Counted from the stretch's first letter, positions 37,689-46,064 are shown. The stretch is 64,000 bases of DNA from Vibrio tubiashii (GCF_028551255.1 NZ_CP117030.1:930001-994000); one strand, 5' to 3'. The notes: generated by a model from the letters alone, not told the origin. Program-made: numbers and translations.

Positions 37689-38740
37689 AGCTCAGCTCCC
37701 TTGATTTTCATACCGTCGCGTAATTTTCTTAAGTTCGATTTAATCAGTACGTCGCCTTTTTCGATGCCAGTCCCTACCAAGGCGCCACTGCCCGTGATCT
37801 GGTCAACCGTCACTGGATAACGATGTGCTTCGCCTTGTTCAAGCTTCCAAACATAAAAGTCTTGGCTTTGTCTGCCAGCATCAATAGCCGTCATTGGTAC
37901 TTGATATGCTTTATAGGTGTTCAAACCCGCTTTGACTAAATCAACCGACACCTTGGCACTGGTACCAGGCAAAATCGGTGGCTCCGTTTGTGCCATTCGC
38001 AACCACAGTTCATAGGTTTGGCTTTGAGGGTGAAGTTCACTGGTGTGCTCATAATACGCAATTGGGTAACTGCCATTGTGACCAGCAAAAGACGCCATTG
38101 GCTTATAGTCCTGTGCGTTAGTTGCCGGGTTAAGCATTGCCAACACCGAGTCAGACACTTCTATCTTTACGTATACTTTATTGTCTTGATAGATGGCGAT
38201 GACTTGCTCACCAGGAGAAACGTTCTCAAATTTCTTCTTATCAACAGAAGAGACCACGCCGTCAAAAGGCGCACGCAAACGCATGTATTTCATTGCCGCT
38301 TTTGCGGAACCTAGATTCGCTTCTGCGAGTTGGAAGTTTGCTGTTAACTCATCGAGTTCTGCCCGTGAGATCATCTTGTTTGTACGCAGTTCTTGACCAC
38401 GTTTTACCTGCTTCAGAGCAAGTTCATACTTTGCTTGAGCGTCGTTTAGTTTTTGCTTCGTTTTCGCATCATCAAGCATTGCTATCGTCTGGCCTTTAGT
38501 GACATTGTCACCTTCTTTAACCAAAATAGAGGCAATTTCCCCATCTAAGCGAAACGCGAGCGGCGTTAACTCAGCAGGCATTACCTGTCCGTTGAAATTG
38601 CGATATTGGCTTTCTGATGCGGCGGCAACGCTAAATGTGTCTACCATTAACGGATTTGCTTCACGGTGTGTCGAGTCGGGTGTACAAGCCGATAGCAAGC
38701 CGACTGAGATTGCCGCTAGCGCAAAAGTTTTGATACGCAT
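37685..38740 (-). CDS. RND periplasmic adaptor lipoprotein, second
   Basis: Encodes 351 residues from the ATG at 38740 (AAGGTGG upstream); a GTG at 38752 is not needed. Lipobox LLSAC. The lipoyl halves (IASILVKEGDNVTKGQTIAMLDD and RAPFDGVVSSVDKKKFENVSPGE) flank a coiled-coil hairpin, then barrel and membrane-proximal domains. It begins one base after the stop of the other adaptor gene and overlaps the permease. Confidence 0.9.
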   Translation of the reverse strand: MRIKTFALAAISVGLLSACTPDSTHREANPLMVDTFSVAAASESQYRNFNGQVMPAELTPLAFRLDGEIASILVKEGDNVTKGQTIAMLDDAKTKQKLNDAQAKYELALKQVKRGQELRTNKMISRAELDELTANFQLAEANLGSAKAAMKYMRLRAPFDGVVSSVDKKKFENVSPGEQVIAIYQDNKVYVKIEVSDSVLAMLNPATNAQDYKPMASFAGHNGSYPIAYYEHTSELHPQSQTYELWLRMAQTEPPILPGTSAKVSVDLVKAGLNTYKAYQVPMTAIDAGRQSQDFYVWKLEQGEAHRYPVTVDQITGSGALVGTGIEKGDVLIKSNLRKLRDGMKIKGAEL

Positions 38741-38741
38741 G

Positions 38742-39818
38742 TTAAATACCACCTTCTTTCGTCCATGCTTTCACTTGCTGACCCGGTGAAAGGTTTTCGA
38801 CGCCTGCTTGAACGATCAGATCGCCACTGTTAATTCCACTAATAATGTTTCCATAGCTATCTAGCTCTACGTCAACCAAAGATAGCGTTTGAGTGCTCGC
38901 ATCAAAACGATATAGCTGCCCTTGTTCTTGCTGCTTTGACACCCAAGCTGCTTGTGCAATTTTGAAGGAGTCCGACGCTCGGTTGTTAAGAAGTTTGACC
39001 TGCCCTGTCATTCCCGGCAAAAGATTGAGCTGCTCAGGGCGCTTAAACGTCAAGCTCGCTTTGTAGCTATTCGTATCAGGGTCTGGTTGGGTCGAGATCT
39101 CTTTGAATTGCGCTGGCATCGAAATTTGCTTGTGACTATCCATCACAACTTGAAATTTCGAATCGGCGATATGGTCCAAGCCATATGTCTCTGCATAGCT
39201 TACTGGCACCGTCAGCACAACATCTAGAACGCTATTGTCGATAAGGTTAAGAACAGGCTGATTTGCACCGACAACTTGGTGCTCTTTACTAAAGGTAATG
39301 GAAACAACGCCATCAAAAGGCGCAACAATTTGTGTGTAATCGAGATCCGTTTTTGCTTGCTCTAATGCTGCCTGCGCTGCCTTAAATTGAGTTTCATTTT
39401 GGTCAAACGTATCGACACTAATTAGCTTTTTGTCATGCAGTTGAGCTGCGCGCTCAAAGGCAGTTTTGGCTAAGTTGTATTCGGCAAGACGCGCGTCAAA
39501 CGCCAGTTGGTAGTCCGTAGGGTCTAGTTTTGCTAACACTTGTCCCTTTTTCACTACCGTTCCCATACGTACTTCTACGCTTTCTATCTCACCAGCTACT
39601 TGGAAAGACAAGGCTGCACGGTCTGTCGCGTCTATGGTCGCGATAAACGTGTCGTAGTGGTTAAGTGATAAGTCTGGCACTTCCACCAGCTTTACGGGTT
39701 TCACCACTGGTTCGTTGATTTCAGAGTTCGCTTTGTTACAGCCAGCAACCGCTATTGCGATGGCTCCGACAACTAAGAGCTTTGTTACTTGTTTTATTTT
39801 TTCTGATGATGTGTTCAT
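38742..39818 (-). CDS. RND periplasmic adaptor lipoprotein, first
   Basis: Encodes 358 residues from the ATG at 39818, the natural start of a lipoprotein signal (IAVAGC). The lipoyl halves are IESVEVRMGTVVKKGQVLAKLDP and VAPFDGVVSITFSKEHQVVG. It is first in the operon and differs in sequence from the second adaptor, so this is a heteromeric adaptor system rather than a recent duplicate. The Shine-Dalgarno sequence is weak. Confidence 0.9.
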   Translation of the reverse strand: MNTSSEKIKQVTKLLVVGAIAIAVAGCNKANSEINEPVVKPVKLVEVPDLSLNHYDTFIATIDATDRAALSFQVAGEIESVEVRMGTVVKKGQVLAKLDPTDYQLAFDARLAEYNLAKTAFERAAQLHDKKLISVDTFDQNETQFKAAQAALEQAKTDLDYTQIVAPFDGVVSITFSKEHQVVGANQPVLNLIDNSVLDVVLTVPVSYAETYGLDHIADSKFQVVMDSHKQISMPAQFKEISTQPDPDTNSYKASLTFKRPEQLNLLPGMTGQVKLLNNRASDSFKIAQAAWVSKQQEQGQLYRFDASTQTLSLVDVELDSYGNIISGINSGDLIVQAGVENLSPGQQVKAWTKEGGI

Positions 39819-39999
39819 GATTGAGCATCTTTGTTTATTACACACCTGTGCAGTATATAAAGAATATGCCCAAGATCAATATTTATTTTCCACTCGTGCA
39901 ATATAATAATTAAACGATCTATACTGTTTATGTGTTCTTTGATGAAATGAAGCGAAATTTCTGGTAGAAAGAAAGCGTTCCACGAGATTGACGAGAATT

Positions 40000-40731
40000 A
40001 TGACTGAAAGAAAGCAAGGCCGAAGAAGTGCTCAAGATGCGGAAAAAACTAAATGCGAGATAATGCGTGTCGCAACTGAGCTGTTCTGTGAGTTAGGTTA
40101 TGAGCGTGTATCACTAAGAAACATCAGCGAGAAAGCAGGCGTCTCCCATAGTTTGATCCGCCACCACTTCGGCAGCAAAGAGCAAATTTGGTACGCGATC
40201 AGTGATGGCTTACACCTATACATGGAAAAGTACATTAGAACGATCATTCAACATATGCCCGCGGATGTCAGTTCAAACGTCAAGCTATACAACTTTTCTG
40301 TTCGACTATTGGCACATATGCTCGAATTCAAACAGCCAATGCAGCTTATCGCCGATGCAGTCAGACAAGAAGACGCGCTCTTTGACTACTTCATTGATAA
40401 TTCTGGCGAAATTGAACAACTTGTTTTTCAGTTAGCTGAACAGTACAACGAGCAGCATCCAGAAGCTCAAATCAAGATATGGGAAATTAAGTGGCAAATG
40501 ATCATGTATGCACATGGTGCCGCCAGCTTAACGCCATTTATGAAAGAAACTTGGGCCGATGAAACTGATTCTTTAGAGGTTTGCTTATTGAAGCATTGGG
40601 AGATGTACAACACCATGATGGCTTGTCGCTTCCAAGTACCTGATGAATATATCTTGCGCCCGACCAAAGTATCTGAACTGGTGTATGAAATCGAATGTGA
40701 CTTGAAAGGCATGTCTGAAGAACTTTCGTAG
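40000..40731 (+). CDS. TetR-family transcriptional regulator
   Basis: Encodes 243 residues from the ATG at 40000; the frame also allows a TTG at 39988. The DNA-binding domain is at about 10-65: EIMRVATELFCELGYERVSLRNISEKAGVS..LIRHHFGSKEQIW. The C-terminal ligand domain is helical and unlike AcrR. It is transcribed away from the RND operon across 181 bases and is its probable repressor. No perfect operator palindrome was found in the gap. Confidence 0.88.
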   Translation: MTERKQGRRSAQDAEKTKCEIMRVATELFCELGYERVSLRNISEKAGVSHSLIRHHFGSKEQIWYAISDGLHLYMEKYIRTIIQHMPADVSSNVKLYNFSVRLLAHMLEFKQPMQLIADAVRQEDALFDYFIDNSGEIEQLVFQLAEQYNEQHPEAQIKIWEIKWQMIMYAHGAASLTPFMKETWADETDSLEVCLLKHWEMYNTMMACRFQVPDEYILRPTKVSELVYEIECDLKGMSEELS

Positions 40732-40829
40732 CTTTTTGTTATACAAACTAGCGCACATCAGCACCAAACCAATGGCTCAGCAACTAACAATATCTGTGTT
40801 TAATCAATCTGTTTTATATTGAATTGTTT

Positions 40830-40860
40830 GATTGGAAATTGATACTAATCAATTCCAATC
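40830..40860. repeat. Hairpin-forming inverted repeat
   Basis: GATTGG-A-AATTGAT (40830-40843) pairs with ATCAATT-CCAATC (40848-40860), leaving one bulged A and a four-base loop. There is no T-run, so it is not an obvious terminator. It shares the GATTGG unit with the repeat at 29638-29698. Confidence 0.6.
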
Positions 40861-40875
40861 GAACTCGCTTGTCGT

Positions 40876-41175
40876 ATGTTCTGTACAAAAATTCACTTAA
40901 GTGAAACTAATAATGATGAGCATGCAAACAATACTTCAATCACATTGGACATGATCCACACGGCGATAAATAAAGTTGAAATCGCTAGCAAAATCGATCT
41001 AAACACTTTAAAAGATTTTATCAGCGAAAATACCACGAGTGCGGTGACTTCTTTCACCGAAATGAGCCAATGCGATAGCTTGGATGATAAGTTCAAACTG
41101 GTGACGACTAGCTTCCCTCAGTTTATCGATCATTCCCAGCATCTTATCGAAACTTCAATTCTTCTCAGTTCATAA
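40876..41175 (+). CDS. Small helical protein, possibly phasin-like
   Basis: A 99-codon frame from ATG at 40876; a start at the internal ATG (residue 26) is also possible, as no good ribosome site precedes either. From residue about 28 the product is amphipathic helix (KVEIASKIDLNTLKDFISENTTSAVTSFTEMSQ...KFKLVTTSFPQFIDHSQHLIETS), reminiscent of the Phasin_2 pattern of four short helices, but similarity is low. It could be an orphan phasin working with the pha genes 7 kb away or an unrelated protein. Confidence 0.5.
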   Translation: MFCTKIHLSETNNDEHANNTSITLDMIHTAINKVEIASKIDLNTLKDFISENTTSAVTSFTEMSQCDSLDDKFKLVTTSFPQFIDHSQHLIETSILLSS

Positions 41176-41225
41176 GCTAATAGGAACTCGATAGCCTGGC
41201 GTCAAACCTCGACAACCTATCCTCT

Positions 41226-41561
41226 CTACTTAAGCTCTTGAAGCATCATTTCCGGAGTGAGGATTTTGGTGAGTAGATGAGATACATCGGGATCAGATAT
41301 CGGCTCTAGTGCATACACAGGCTTTCCTAGCCCTAAGGCATAGCCAATATCTAGAGCCACACTTTTTCCTACATAGCCTTCAAAATTAAGGATGTAGATC
41401 ATATCTGACTGCTTGATTCGTTCTAAGCATCCATCAATGCCGCCCGACTGTTGCGGCTCTGATATTAGTACTTCAACACCCTCTCGCATTAGCTGAGAGC
41501 GAATGGCCTGCATTCGGGCTAAATTTTTGAAGCTTCCCGCGACGTAAACTGTTTTACTCAT
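41226..41561 (-). CDS. Nucleoside 2-deoxyribosyltransferase-like protein
   Basis: A 111-residue Rossmann-type protein: VYVAGSFKN at the start, SDMIYILNFEGYVGKSVALDIGYALGLGKPVYAL in the middle. This is the fold of nucleoside 2-deoxyribosyltransferases and DUF4406-like relatives. The catalytic Glu of true transferases cannot be assigned with certainty, so the reaction is open. It is the first gene of the leftward gene cluster at its distal end. Confidence 0.7.
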   Translation of the reverse strand: MSKTVYVAGSFKNLARMQAIRSQLMREGVEVLISEPQQSGGIDGCLERIKQSDMIYILNFEGYVGKSVALDIGYALGLGKPVYALEPISDPDVSHLLTKILTPEMMLQELK

Positions 41562-41632
41562 TCTAATTCCTGAATGTTAGTGGTTAAGCTCTAAATAGAC
41601 TCTTCTCTAAGAATCGTTACATACTGGCTTGG

Positions 41633-42112
41633 TTATAGCAGTTTCTCCATACCGAGAAGTGTCCAGGACTCACCTTCAAACATTCTCACATCAGACTGTT
41701 CCGAAGTAACATGAAACCCTAACGATACATAACTATTTCTAGCGGCATGGTTTTGCTCAAACACAACTAAACTTAACTTAGATGCATTATATTTTTCTTG
41801 AGCTAACTCAATAAGTTGAGTCAACATAGTCTTAGATATACCTTGCCCTCTAAAGCCGAAGCAAATATAGACTCGACATATTCTAAAATGAGATTTTGAA
41901 ACTCGAAATAGCTCCACATAACCCGCATTTACCCCATTGACCTCGAAGACAAAAGGGAGCACTTCAGAAGACAGGCAATGATCGGAGATTTGTTCAAGAG
42001 TTAAAGGGAACTCAAACTTGGGTCCACCCCACAAGTAATTCAGCTCACTTGAGTCTATCCACTCAATCAATAACGGATAATCTTGCTGTGTAAAAGACCT
42101 TAACTTCCCCAT
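41633..42112 (-). CDS. GNAT N-acetyltransferase
   Basis: Encodes 159 residues from the ATG at 42112. The GNAT core is visible: YVELFRVSKSHFRICRVYICFGFRGQGISKTMLTQLI with the acetyl-CoA Q/RxxGxG/A loop (RGQGIS), then AARNSYVSLGFHV. The RimJ-like N-terminus (RSFTQQDYPLLIEWID) suggests an acetyltransferase acting on an amine of a small molecule or protein. The stop codon sits in a GTTATAG hexamer-like site (41632-41638), the pattern seen at cassette ends further right. Confidence 0.8.
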   Translation of the reverse strand: MGKLRSFTQQDYPLLIEWIDSSELNYLWGGPKFEFPLTLEQISDHCLSSEVLPFVFEVNGVNAGYVELFRVSKSHFRICRVYICFGFRGQGISKTMLTQLIELAQEKYNASKLSLVVFEQNHAARNSYVSLGFHVTSEQSDVRMFEGESWTLLGMEKLL

Positions 42113-42268
42113 ATTGCAACGTGCTCCCAAGATTCAATAGAAAATACCAAATATAACGCGTCAATCATTAAGTATTTATATCGATATCATGGACTCAGCG
42201 CAAAGGTTTTGGCTCTTGGCTAAATCAAGGGCTTTACTAGTTGGCGCTTCCGTTTCATAGGTTGTTTG

Positions 42269-42418
42269 TCAGCCAATTTGCCAAAAGATAACTGAGACAA
42301 AAACTCCAACAATAAAGCTTGGTGTGTGAAAGCGTTGATCTCTTGTTTGGTAATACGCTTTGGCTAAGTCTTCTTGATAAGATTTAATGGCGAGTTGTTT
42401 AATGTAATTGTTCTGCAT
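42269..42418 (-). CDS. Small membrane protein (49 residues)
   Basis: A short frame not usually annotated. AAGGAGAG lies 6-7 bases before its ATG, the best ribosome site in the vicinity. The product is a basic amphipathic N-terminus (NNYIKQLAIKSYQEDLAKAYYQTRD) followed by one hydrophobic segment (PSFIVGVFVSVIFWQIG). It fills most of the 426-base gap between two larger genes. A perfect CCTCAA / TTGAGG hairpin (42459-42476) sits upstream. Function unknown. Confidence 0.6.
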   Translation of the reverse strand: MQNNYIKQLAIKSYQEDLAKAYYQTRDQRFHTPSFIVGVFVSVIFWQIG

Positions 42419-42538
42419 GTTCGCTCTCCTTGTTGATACAGTATTAGAGAGCTTAAAACCTCAAGCTTAGTTGAGGTCAAGGCGAGAGTTCAAAAATTGG
42501 TGAAAAGACAAGCGCATATCAATACGCTTGTCTTGTTG

Positions 42539-42760
42539 CTATTTACAAAATGTTTCGATGTATAGCGCTTCAACTTTATCTCTCGCCCATTGCGTTCTGC
42601 GTAAAAACTTCAAAGAAGATTTAATCGACGGATTACTGTAGAAACAGTTAATTTGAATTCGCTCATCCAAACCTTCCCATCCGTAGTGTTCTTGCAATCG
42701 TACAAGGATCTTTTCTAGGGTTAATCCATGCAACGGGTTGTTTGGTTGTTCTTGGCTCAT
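42539..42760 (-). CDS. VF530 family protein (DUF2132)
   Basis: A 73-residue protein matching the VF530/DUF2132 pattern almost throughout: [48 protein letters not shown] and [11 protein letters not shown]. The family was described from Vibrio fischeri and is thought to bind DNA; its role is unclear. It is a frequent member of Vibrio accessory regions. Confidence 0.88.
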   Translation of the reverse strand: MSQEQPNNPLHGLTLEKILVRLQEHYGWEGLDERIQINCFYSNPSIKSSLKFLRRTQWARDKVEALYIETFCK

Positions 42761-42880
42761 CTTGGGTTTTCCTAAGATATTAAGTCAGCGCGCAAGTTTA
42801 GCAGATCAAGACCTGAAAGTTTTTGTTTTGTTGGATGAGCCTTTTTATCCCTCTCGAATAGAGAGAGTTTCGCAAATGCG

Positions 42881-43228
42881 CTAAATCGATACAAGATGAT
42901 TTAATGGAGCCCAAGCAACTTGCTCACTAGCATCTAACTTTCGACACCATATCCAACCATTGAGCTCATAAATCTTCACCACTCGCTCGCCAAGTTTTAG
43001 GCTGTGCTCAACGGCAGTATAGTCCTCTAAGACTGTTACTGCTCCCGCATCAATGTCCAATATCTGCTTCGGGACCCAACCTTGTTTGTTATTACCTCGG
43101 CAAAGTACCCAATTTGCCCAATCTCCTTTAGGGTCAGACTCTTCAACGAAGTCTAATACTTCCCCCACGACTACCTGAATAGGAGAATCCGGCGCATCTT
43201 GATAATCTTTTACAACCTTATATTCCAT
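42881..43228 (-). CDS. SH3-like domain protein
   Basis: Encodes 115 residues from the ATG at 43228 (AAAGGAAAC upstream). Two tandem SH3-type repeats: VVKDYQDAPDSPIQVVVGEVLDFVEES...WVLCRGNNKQGWVPKQIL and VLEDYTAVEHSLKLGERVVKIYELNGWIWCRKLDASEQVAWAPLNHL. No signal peptide, so it is cytoplasmic. The ligand is unknown. Confidence 0.7.
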   Translation of the reverse strand: MEYKVVKDYQDAPDSPIQVVVGEVLDFVEESDPKGDWANWVLCRGNNKQGWVPKQILDIDAGAVTVLEDYTAVEHSLKLGERVVKIYELNGWIWCRKLDASEQVAWAPLNHLVSI

Positions 43229-43282
43229 GACGTTTCCTTTTTCCATTTAGGGAGTCTCTCCCCACAACCTATGCATTGCTCT

Positions 43283-43693
43283 TTAGTTACATGGCTTAAA
43301 TTTTTTCGTCATTCCTTGGCAAGAGGGTGCCACGAGCCTATATCCAAGTTTTTCATAAAACGCAGGCTCATCTGCTATCATTGAGACGTATGAGCCCTCA
43401 AGCGCTACTGAAGAGAGATACTTATCAATATATTCCATCACTTGTTTTCCTAAGCCCATCCCTTGATAGTTAGGATTAACTGCGACATCGACTACCTCGA
43501 AATTACATGCGCCATCACCGACGACTCGGCCCATCGCAATTAAAGAACCCTCTTTTCGAATTGATATCGCATATAGACTGTTTGGCAATGCTATTTGCGC
43601 GGCTTTTAGCGATTTAGCAGACAAGCCTGCGGCGACGCGCAGTTCGCAAAATTCTGCTGCACTAGGTGTTACTTCTTCGTACTTGAATGTCAT
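43283..43693 (-). CDS. GNAT N-acetyltransferase with SOS-type promoter
   Basis: Encodes 136 residues from the ATG at 43693, supported by GAGAGG upstream. GNAT core: FEVVDVAVNPNYQGMGLGKQVMEYIDKYL with the QGMGLG acetyl-CoA loop, then YEKLGYRL. The N-terminus (EFCELRVAAGLSAKSLKAAQIALPNSLYAISI) matches a group of GNAT proteins of unknown substrate. A near-consensus LexA box lies 42-61 bases upstream, so it is probably induced by DNA damage. Confidence 0.82.
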   Translation of the reverse strand: MTFKYEEVTPSAAEFCELRVAAGLSAKSLKAAQIALPNSLYAISIRKEGSLIAMGRVVGDGACNFEVVDVAVNPNYQGMGLGKQVMEYIDKYLSSVALEGSYVSMIADEPAFYEKLGYRLVAPSCQGMTKKFKPCN

Positions 43694-43734
43694 TAGGAAC
43701 CTCTCTTTCACTACTGCTCTATACTATACAAGTT

Positions 43735-43754
43735 AACTGTATATATAAACAGTA
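43735..43754. promoter_or_regulatory. LexA (SOS) box upstream of a GNAT gene
   Basis: AACTGTATATATAAACAGTA differs at only two positions from the LexA consensus TACTGTATATATATACAGTA; the CTG-N10-CAG core is intact (43737-43752). It overlaps the likely promoter of the gene starting at 43693. The gene to the right ends at 43781, pointing away from the box, so it is not its target. Confidence 0.82.
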
Positions 43755-43780
43755 AAGATTATTAAGAGAGACTAAAATGA

Positions 43781-44248
43781 CTAAAGAGCCCAGCGGAAGA
43801 ATGGACGTTTACCTTCCATTCGTTCTATTTCTGCACCAAGCCTTGCGTAGAATTTATGTGCTTTGGTGTTGTATGGGCTCGCAGTCCATGAGATGTGAGA
43901 CGCCAAGGACTTTTCACCCTCGATTTTAAGAGAATGCATCAGAGCTGCGCCATATCCCTTTGAGCGAGAACTTCCGACGATGAGCAAGTCATCAAGCCAA
44001 ACTGATGGCTCACCGCTAAAAGACGAATAACGATAGTGATACAGTGCAAAACCCAACACTTCTTCATCAACCTCTAATAGCAGGGCATAAGCAAAAGGGG
44101 ACTCGCCAAATAACGTACGCTGGATTTTCTCTATGGTCGTTGAAATTTGCCCGTCAAATCCTTTCATGCTGCGGTCGAACTCAGATTTAAGCACAATGAG
44201 CTCAAGCAGTTTACCTGCATCTTGTTTTAATGCTTTCCTTACTTTCAC
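43781..44248 (-). CDS. GNAT N-acetyltransferase
   Basis: A 155-residue GNAT protein of the spermidine/spermine acetyltransferase-like group: ALKQDAGKLLELIVL at the start, VLGFALYHYRYSSFSGEPSVWLDDLLIVGSSRSKGYGAALMHSL with the SRSKGYGAAL CoA loop, and NTKAHKFYARLGAEI. The pattern 'WLDDLLV..R.RG.G.AL' is typical of GNATs for polyamines and related amines. It sits 12 bases after a small membrane protein gene, likely one transcript. Confidence 0.85.
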   Translation of the reverse strand: MKVRKALKQDAGKLLELIVLKSEFDRSMKGFDGQISTTIEKIQRTLFGESPFAYALLLEVDEEVLGFALYHYRYSSFSGEPSVWLDDLLIVGSSRSKGYGAALMHSLKIEGEKSLASHISWTASPYNTKAHKFYARLGAEIERMEGKRPFFRWAL

Positions 44249-44260
44249 ATTACTCTCCCA

Positions 44261-44599
44261 CTACAACACAATGCACATCAACAAACTGAATGCACCAGAT
44301 AGAAAAAGCAACATGCTAATGCCAACATCAAAATTTGACTGACTGTCATTAGCTTTAGGTTCATCGGCTATTGACGCTGCCATTCTTGTTGCTGGGTTAG
44401 GGCTATGTCTTAAATAAGGCTCTTTGCCCGGCCTCGCAATCAGAAAGAGGCCACTCAGGCTCCATTGGATCAGCAGAGCATAGAAAAAGTAATCGCTGAC
44501 AAAGTTCAGTTCGGGAACCGAAAATAGCAGCTCACTGACATGCAGTGCAAAAGAGGCTAGCCCATTAACCACGAGCACAAAAATTAAGATTCTTAGCAC
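44261..44599 (-). CDS. Small membrane protein of unknown function
   Basis: A 112-residue protein with three hydrophobic segments (about 2-20, 37-55 and 92-111) and a polar loop (RPGKEPYLRHSPNPATRMAA). I do not recognise the family. It lies between the GST and GNAT genes, 14 and 12 bases away, so all three may be co-transcribed. Confidence 0.6.
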   Translation of the reverse strand: MLRILIFVLVVNGLASFALHVSELLFSVPELNFVSDYFFYALLIQWSLSGLFLIARPGKEPYLRHSPNPATRMAASIADEPKANDSQSNFDVGISMLLFLSGAFSLLMCIVL

Positions 44600-44613
44600 G
44601 CTTCCTCCTCCTA

Positions 44614-45261
44614 TCAGTACGATTCAAATGGCGTAAGGTCTATACCTTCAATTGTGCAAACCTCCCTAATGGTGGGGTTTGCGCACAAACGCTTTAAGTA
44701 GGCGGCTAGATTGGCAAAACTAAGTGGAGACTTTTCAATTGGCAATGACCACTCAGCTAGCATGAATAAGAAGTAGTCACACGCTGTTAGCGTATCGCCC
44801 AACAAGTACTCATTCTTTGCGAGCTGATCATTGATAATTGAAAGCGCGTCGGCAATTCTTTCATCCTGAGCGATAACAAGGTTTGGAATAGTCGTTTCAT
44901 CATTAGTGTGACGATGCGGGTAATAACGAACCATGAGTTCAGCTTGCAGGGTATTGTTTAGAAATGCGAGCCACTGGAAAAACAGCGGTCGACTAGGATC
45001 GCCAATTGCTTGCATGAGGCTTGATTCCGGGTGAAGCTCACAGATATGAATACAGATAGCAGGACTTTCGAATATCGCTTGCTCATTCACAACCAATGTC
45101 GGGATTCGCCCTGCAGGATTGAGTCGTAGATAATCCGCTGATTTTTGAGAGTTTGATTTTTTGTCGACTAACAATAGCTCATAGTCTGCATTTAAGTGAT
45201 GAAGCAAAAAATGAGGCGCTAAACTCGCATTATTTGGATAATAGTAAAGCGTGAACAACAT
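44614..45261 (-). CDS. Glutathione S-transferase
   Basis: A 215-residue cytosolic GST. The thioredoxin-like N-terminal domain has LYYYPNNASLAPHFLLHHL (active-site Ser/Tyr region), LNPAGRIPTLVVNE (cis-Pro) and ESPAICIHICE (glutathione Glu-Ser), then a helical C-terminal domain. It conjugates or reduces electrophiles with glutathione; the substrate is unknown. Confidence 0.85.
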   Translation of the reverse strand: MLFTLYYYPNNASLAPHFLLHHLNADYELLLVDKKSNSQKSADYLRLNPAGRIPTLVVNEQAIFESPAICIHICELHPESSLMQAIGDPSRPLFFQWLAFLNNTLQAELMVRYYPHRHTNDETTIPNLVIAQDERIADALSIINDQLAKNEYLLGDTLTACDYFLFMLAEWSLPIEKSPLSFANLAAYLKRLCANPTIREVCTIEGIDLTPFESY

Positions 45262-45279
45262 AAACTCCTTGTTTCAGAA

Positions 45280-45449
45280 TTAGCGCATTAACTCGCATTA
45301 ATCTTTTGGTTACACAGTTTGTTATACAATATTTCTTCGCCTGATTGCTGTCTCATACTAACTTTCTCGATACAACCAAACGCCCCAGTTGACAAAATAC
45401 ATGCACATGCTTTGTGACGAAACCAATCGTCAATTCGCTCTATGTATTT
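45280..45449 (-). other. attC-like remnants, possibly an ORF-less cassette
   Basis: The 188-base gap between the GST gene and the DJ-1 gene has two pieces with attC features. One (about 45375-45449) ends, leftward, in ACTGGGGCGTTTGG, a typical right-hand core. The other begins with TATAACAAACTG (near 45318-45330), a typical left-hand core. They are separate and each lacks a clear partner arm. This is compatible with an eroded cassette without a gene. Confidence 0.4.
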
Positions 45450-46046
45450 CTAAAGATACTCTTCAATTACAGACATACAGTGCTGTACGGTACTTTCTTT
45501 TTCACCTACTGGTGCAACGTAATGGATCGCTGATTCAACGTTTGCCCTACCCGATAGCTTGCCAATAACCCACGCAGCTAAATATTTAGAAGACAAACAT
45601 CCACCAGCTGTCGCAATATTGCCATGTGCATAAAAAGGTTGCTCTAAAACCGTCACGCCTGATTCAATCACCCAAGGCTTTGTCGTGAGGTCCGTACAAG
45701 CGGGGATTTGATGCAACAAGCCAAGAACAGACATCAGTAAAGTTCCTGAACATTGGCCACCAATTATCTGCGTTCGTGGGTCAAGCTTTAGCCTTGATAA
45801 AATGTCCTGATCCTGCGCAATGTTACGAGTTTGAGCGCCACTCCCAAACAACACGACATCAGCACTATTTGCAAATTCTAGAGATTGCTGTGACTGAACT
45901 GTCACCCCATTCATCGAGGTGACCGATTTTGAGGGGCTAGTGATCTGAACATTCCAACCAGCGTCCTTCATTCGATTCAAAATGCTCGAAGCGATGAAGG
46001 AATCTAACTCATTAAATCCTTCAAATGTTAATACCGCAATGTTCAT
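45450..46046 (-). CDS. DJ-1/PfpI family protein
   Basis: A 198-residue class I glutamine amidotransferase-like protein. VLTFEGFNELDSF at the start, DVVLFGSGAQTRNI, and the nucleophile elbow IIGGQCSGTLLMSVLG (Cys about 99). A His near 155 (AHGNIATAGGCLSS) may complete the site. Members act as glyoxalases, proteases or chaperones; the exact role cannot be read from sequence. Confidence 0.82.
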   Translation of the reverse strand: MNIAVLTFEGFNELDSFIASSILNRMKDAGWNVQITSPSKSVTSMNGVTVQSQQSLEFANSADVVLFGSGAQTRNIAQDQDILSRLKLDPRTQIIGGQCSGTLLMSVLGLLHQIPACTDLTTKPWVIESGVTVLEQPFYAHGNIATAGGCLSSKYLAAWVIGKLSGRANVESAIHYVAPVGEKESTVQHCMSVIEEYL

Positions 46047-46064
46047 ATACCCTCTACTAGCTTC

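Noticed and set aside
42459-42476. CCTCAA/TTGAGG hairpin as a terminator
   Set aside because: No T-run follows on either strand; kept only as a possible leader structure of the 49-residue ORF.
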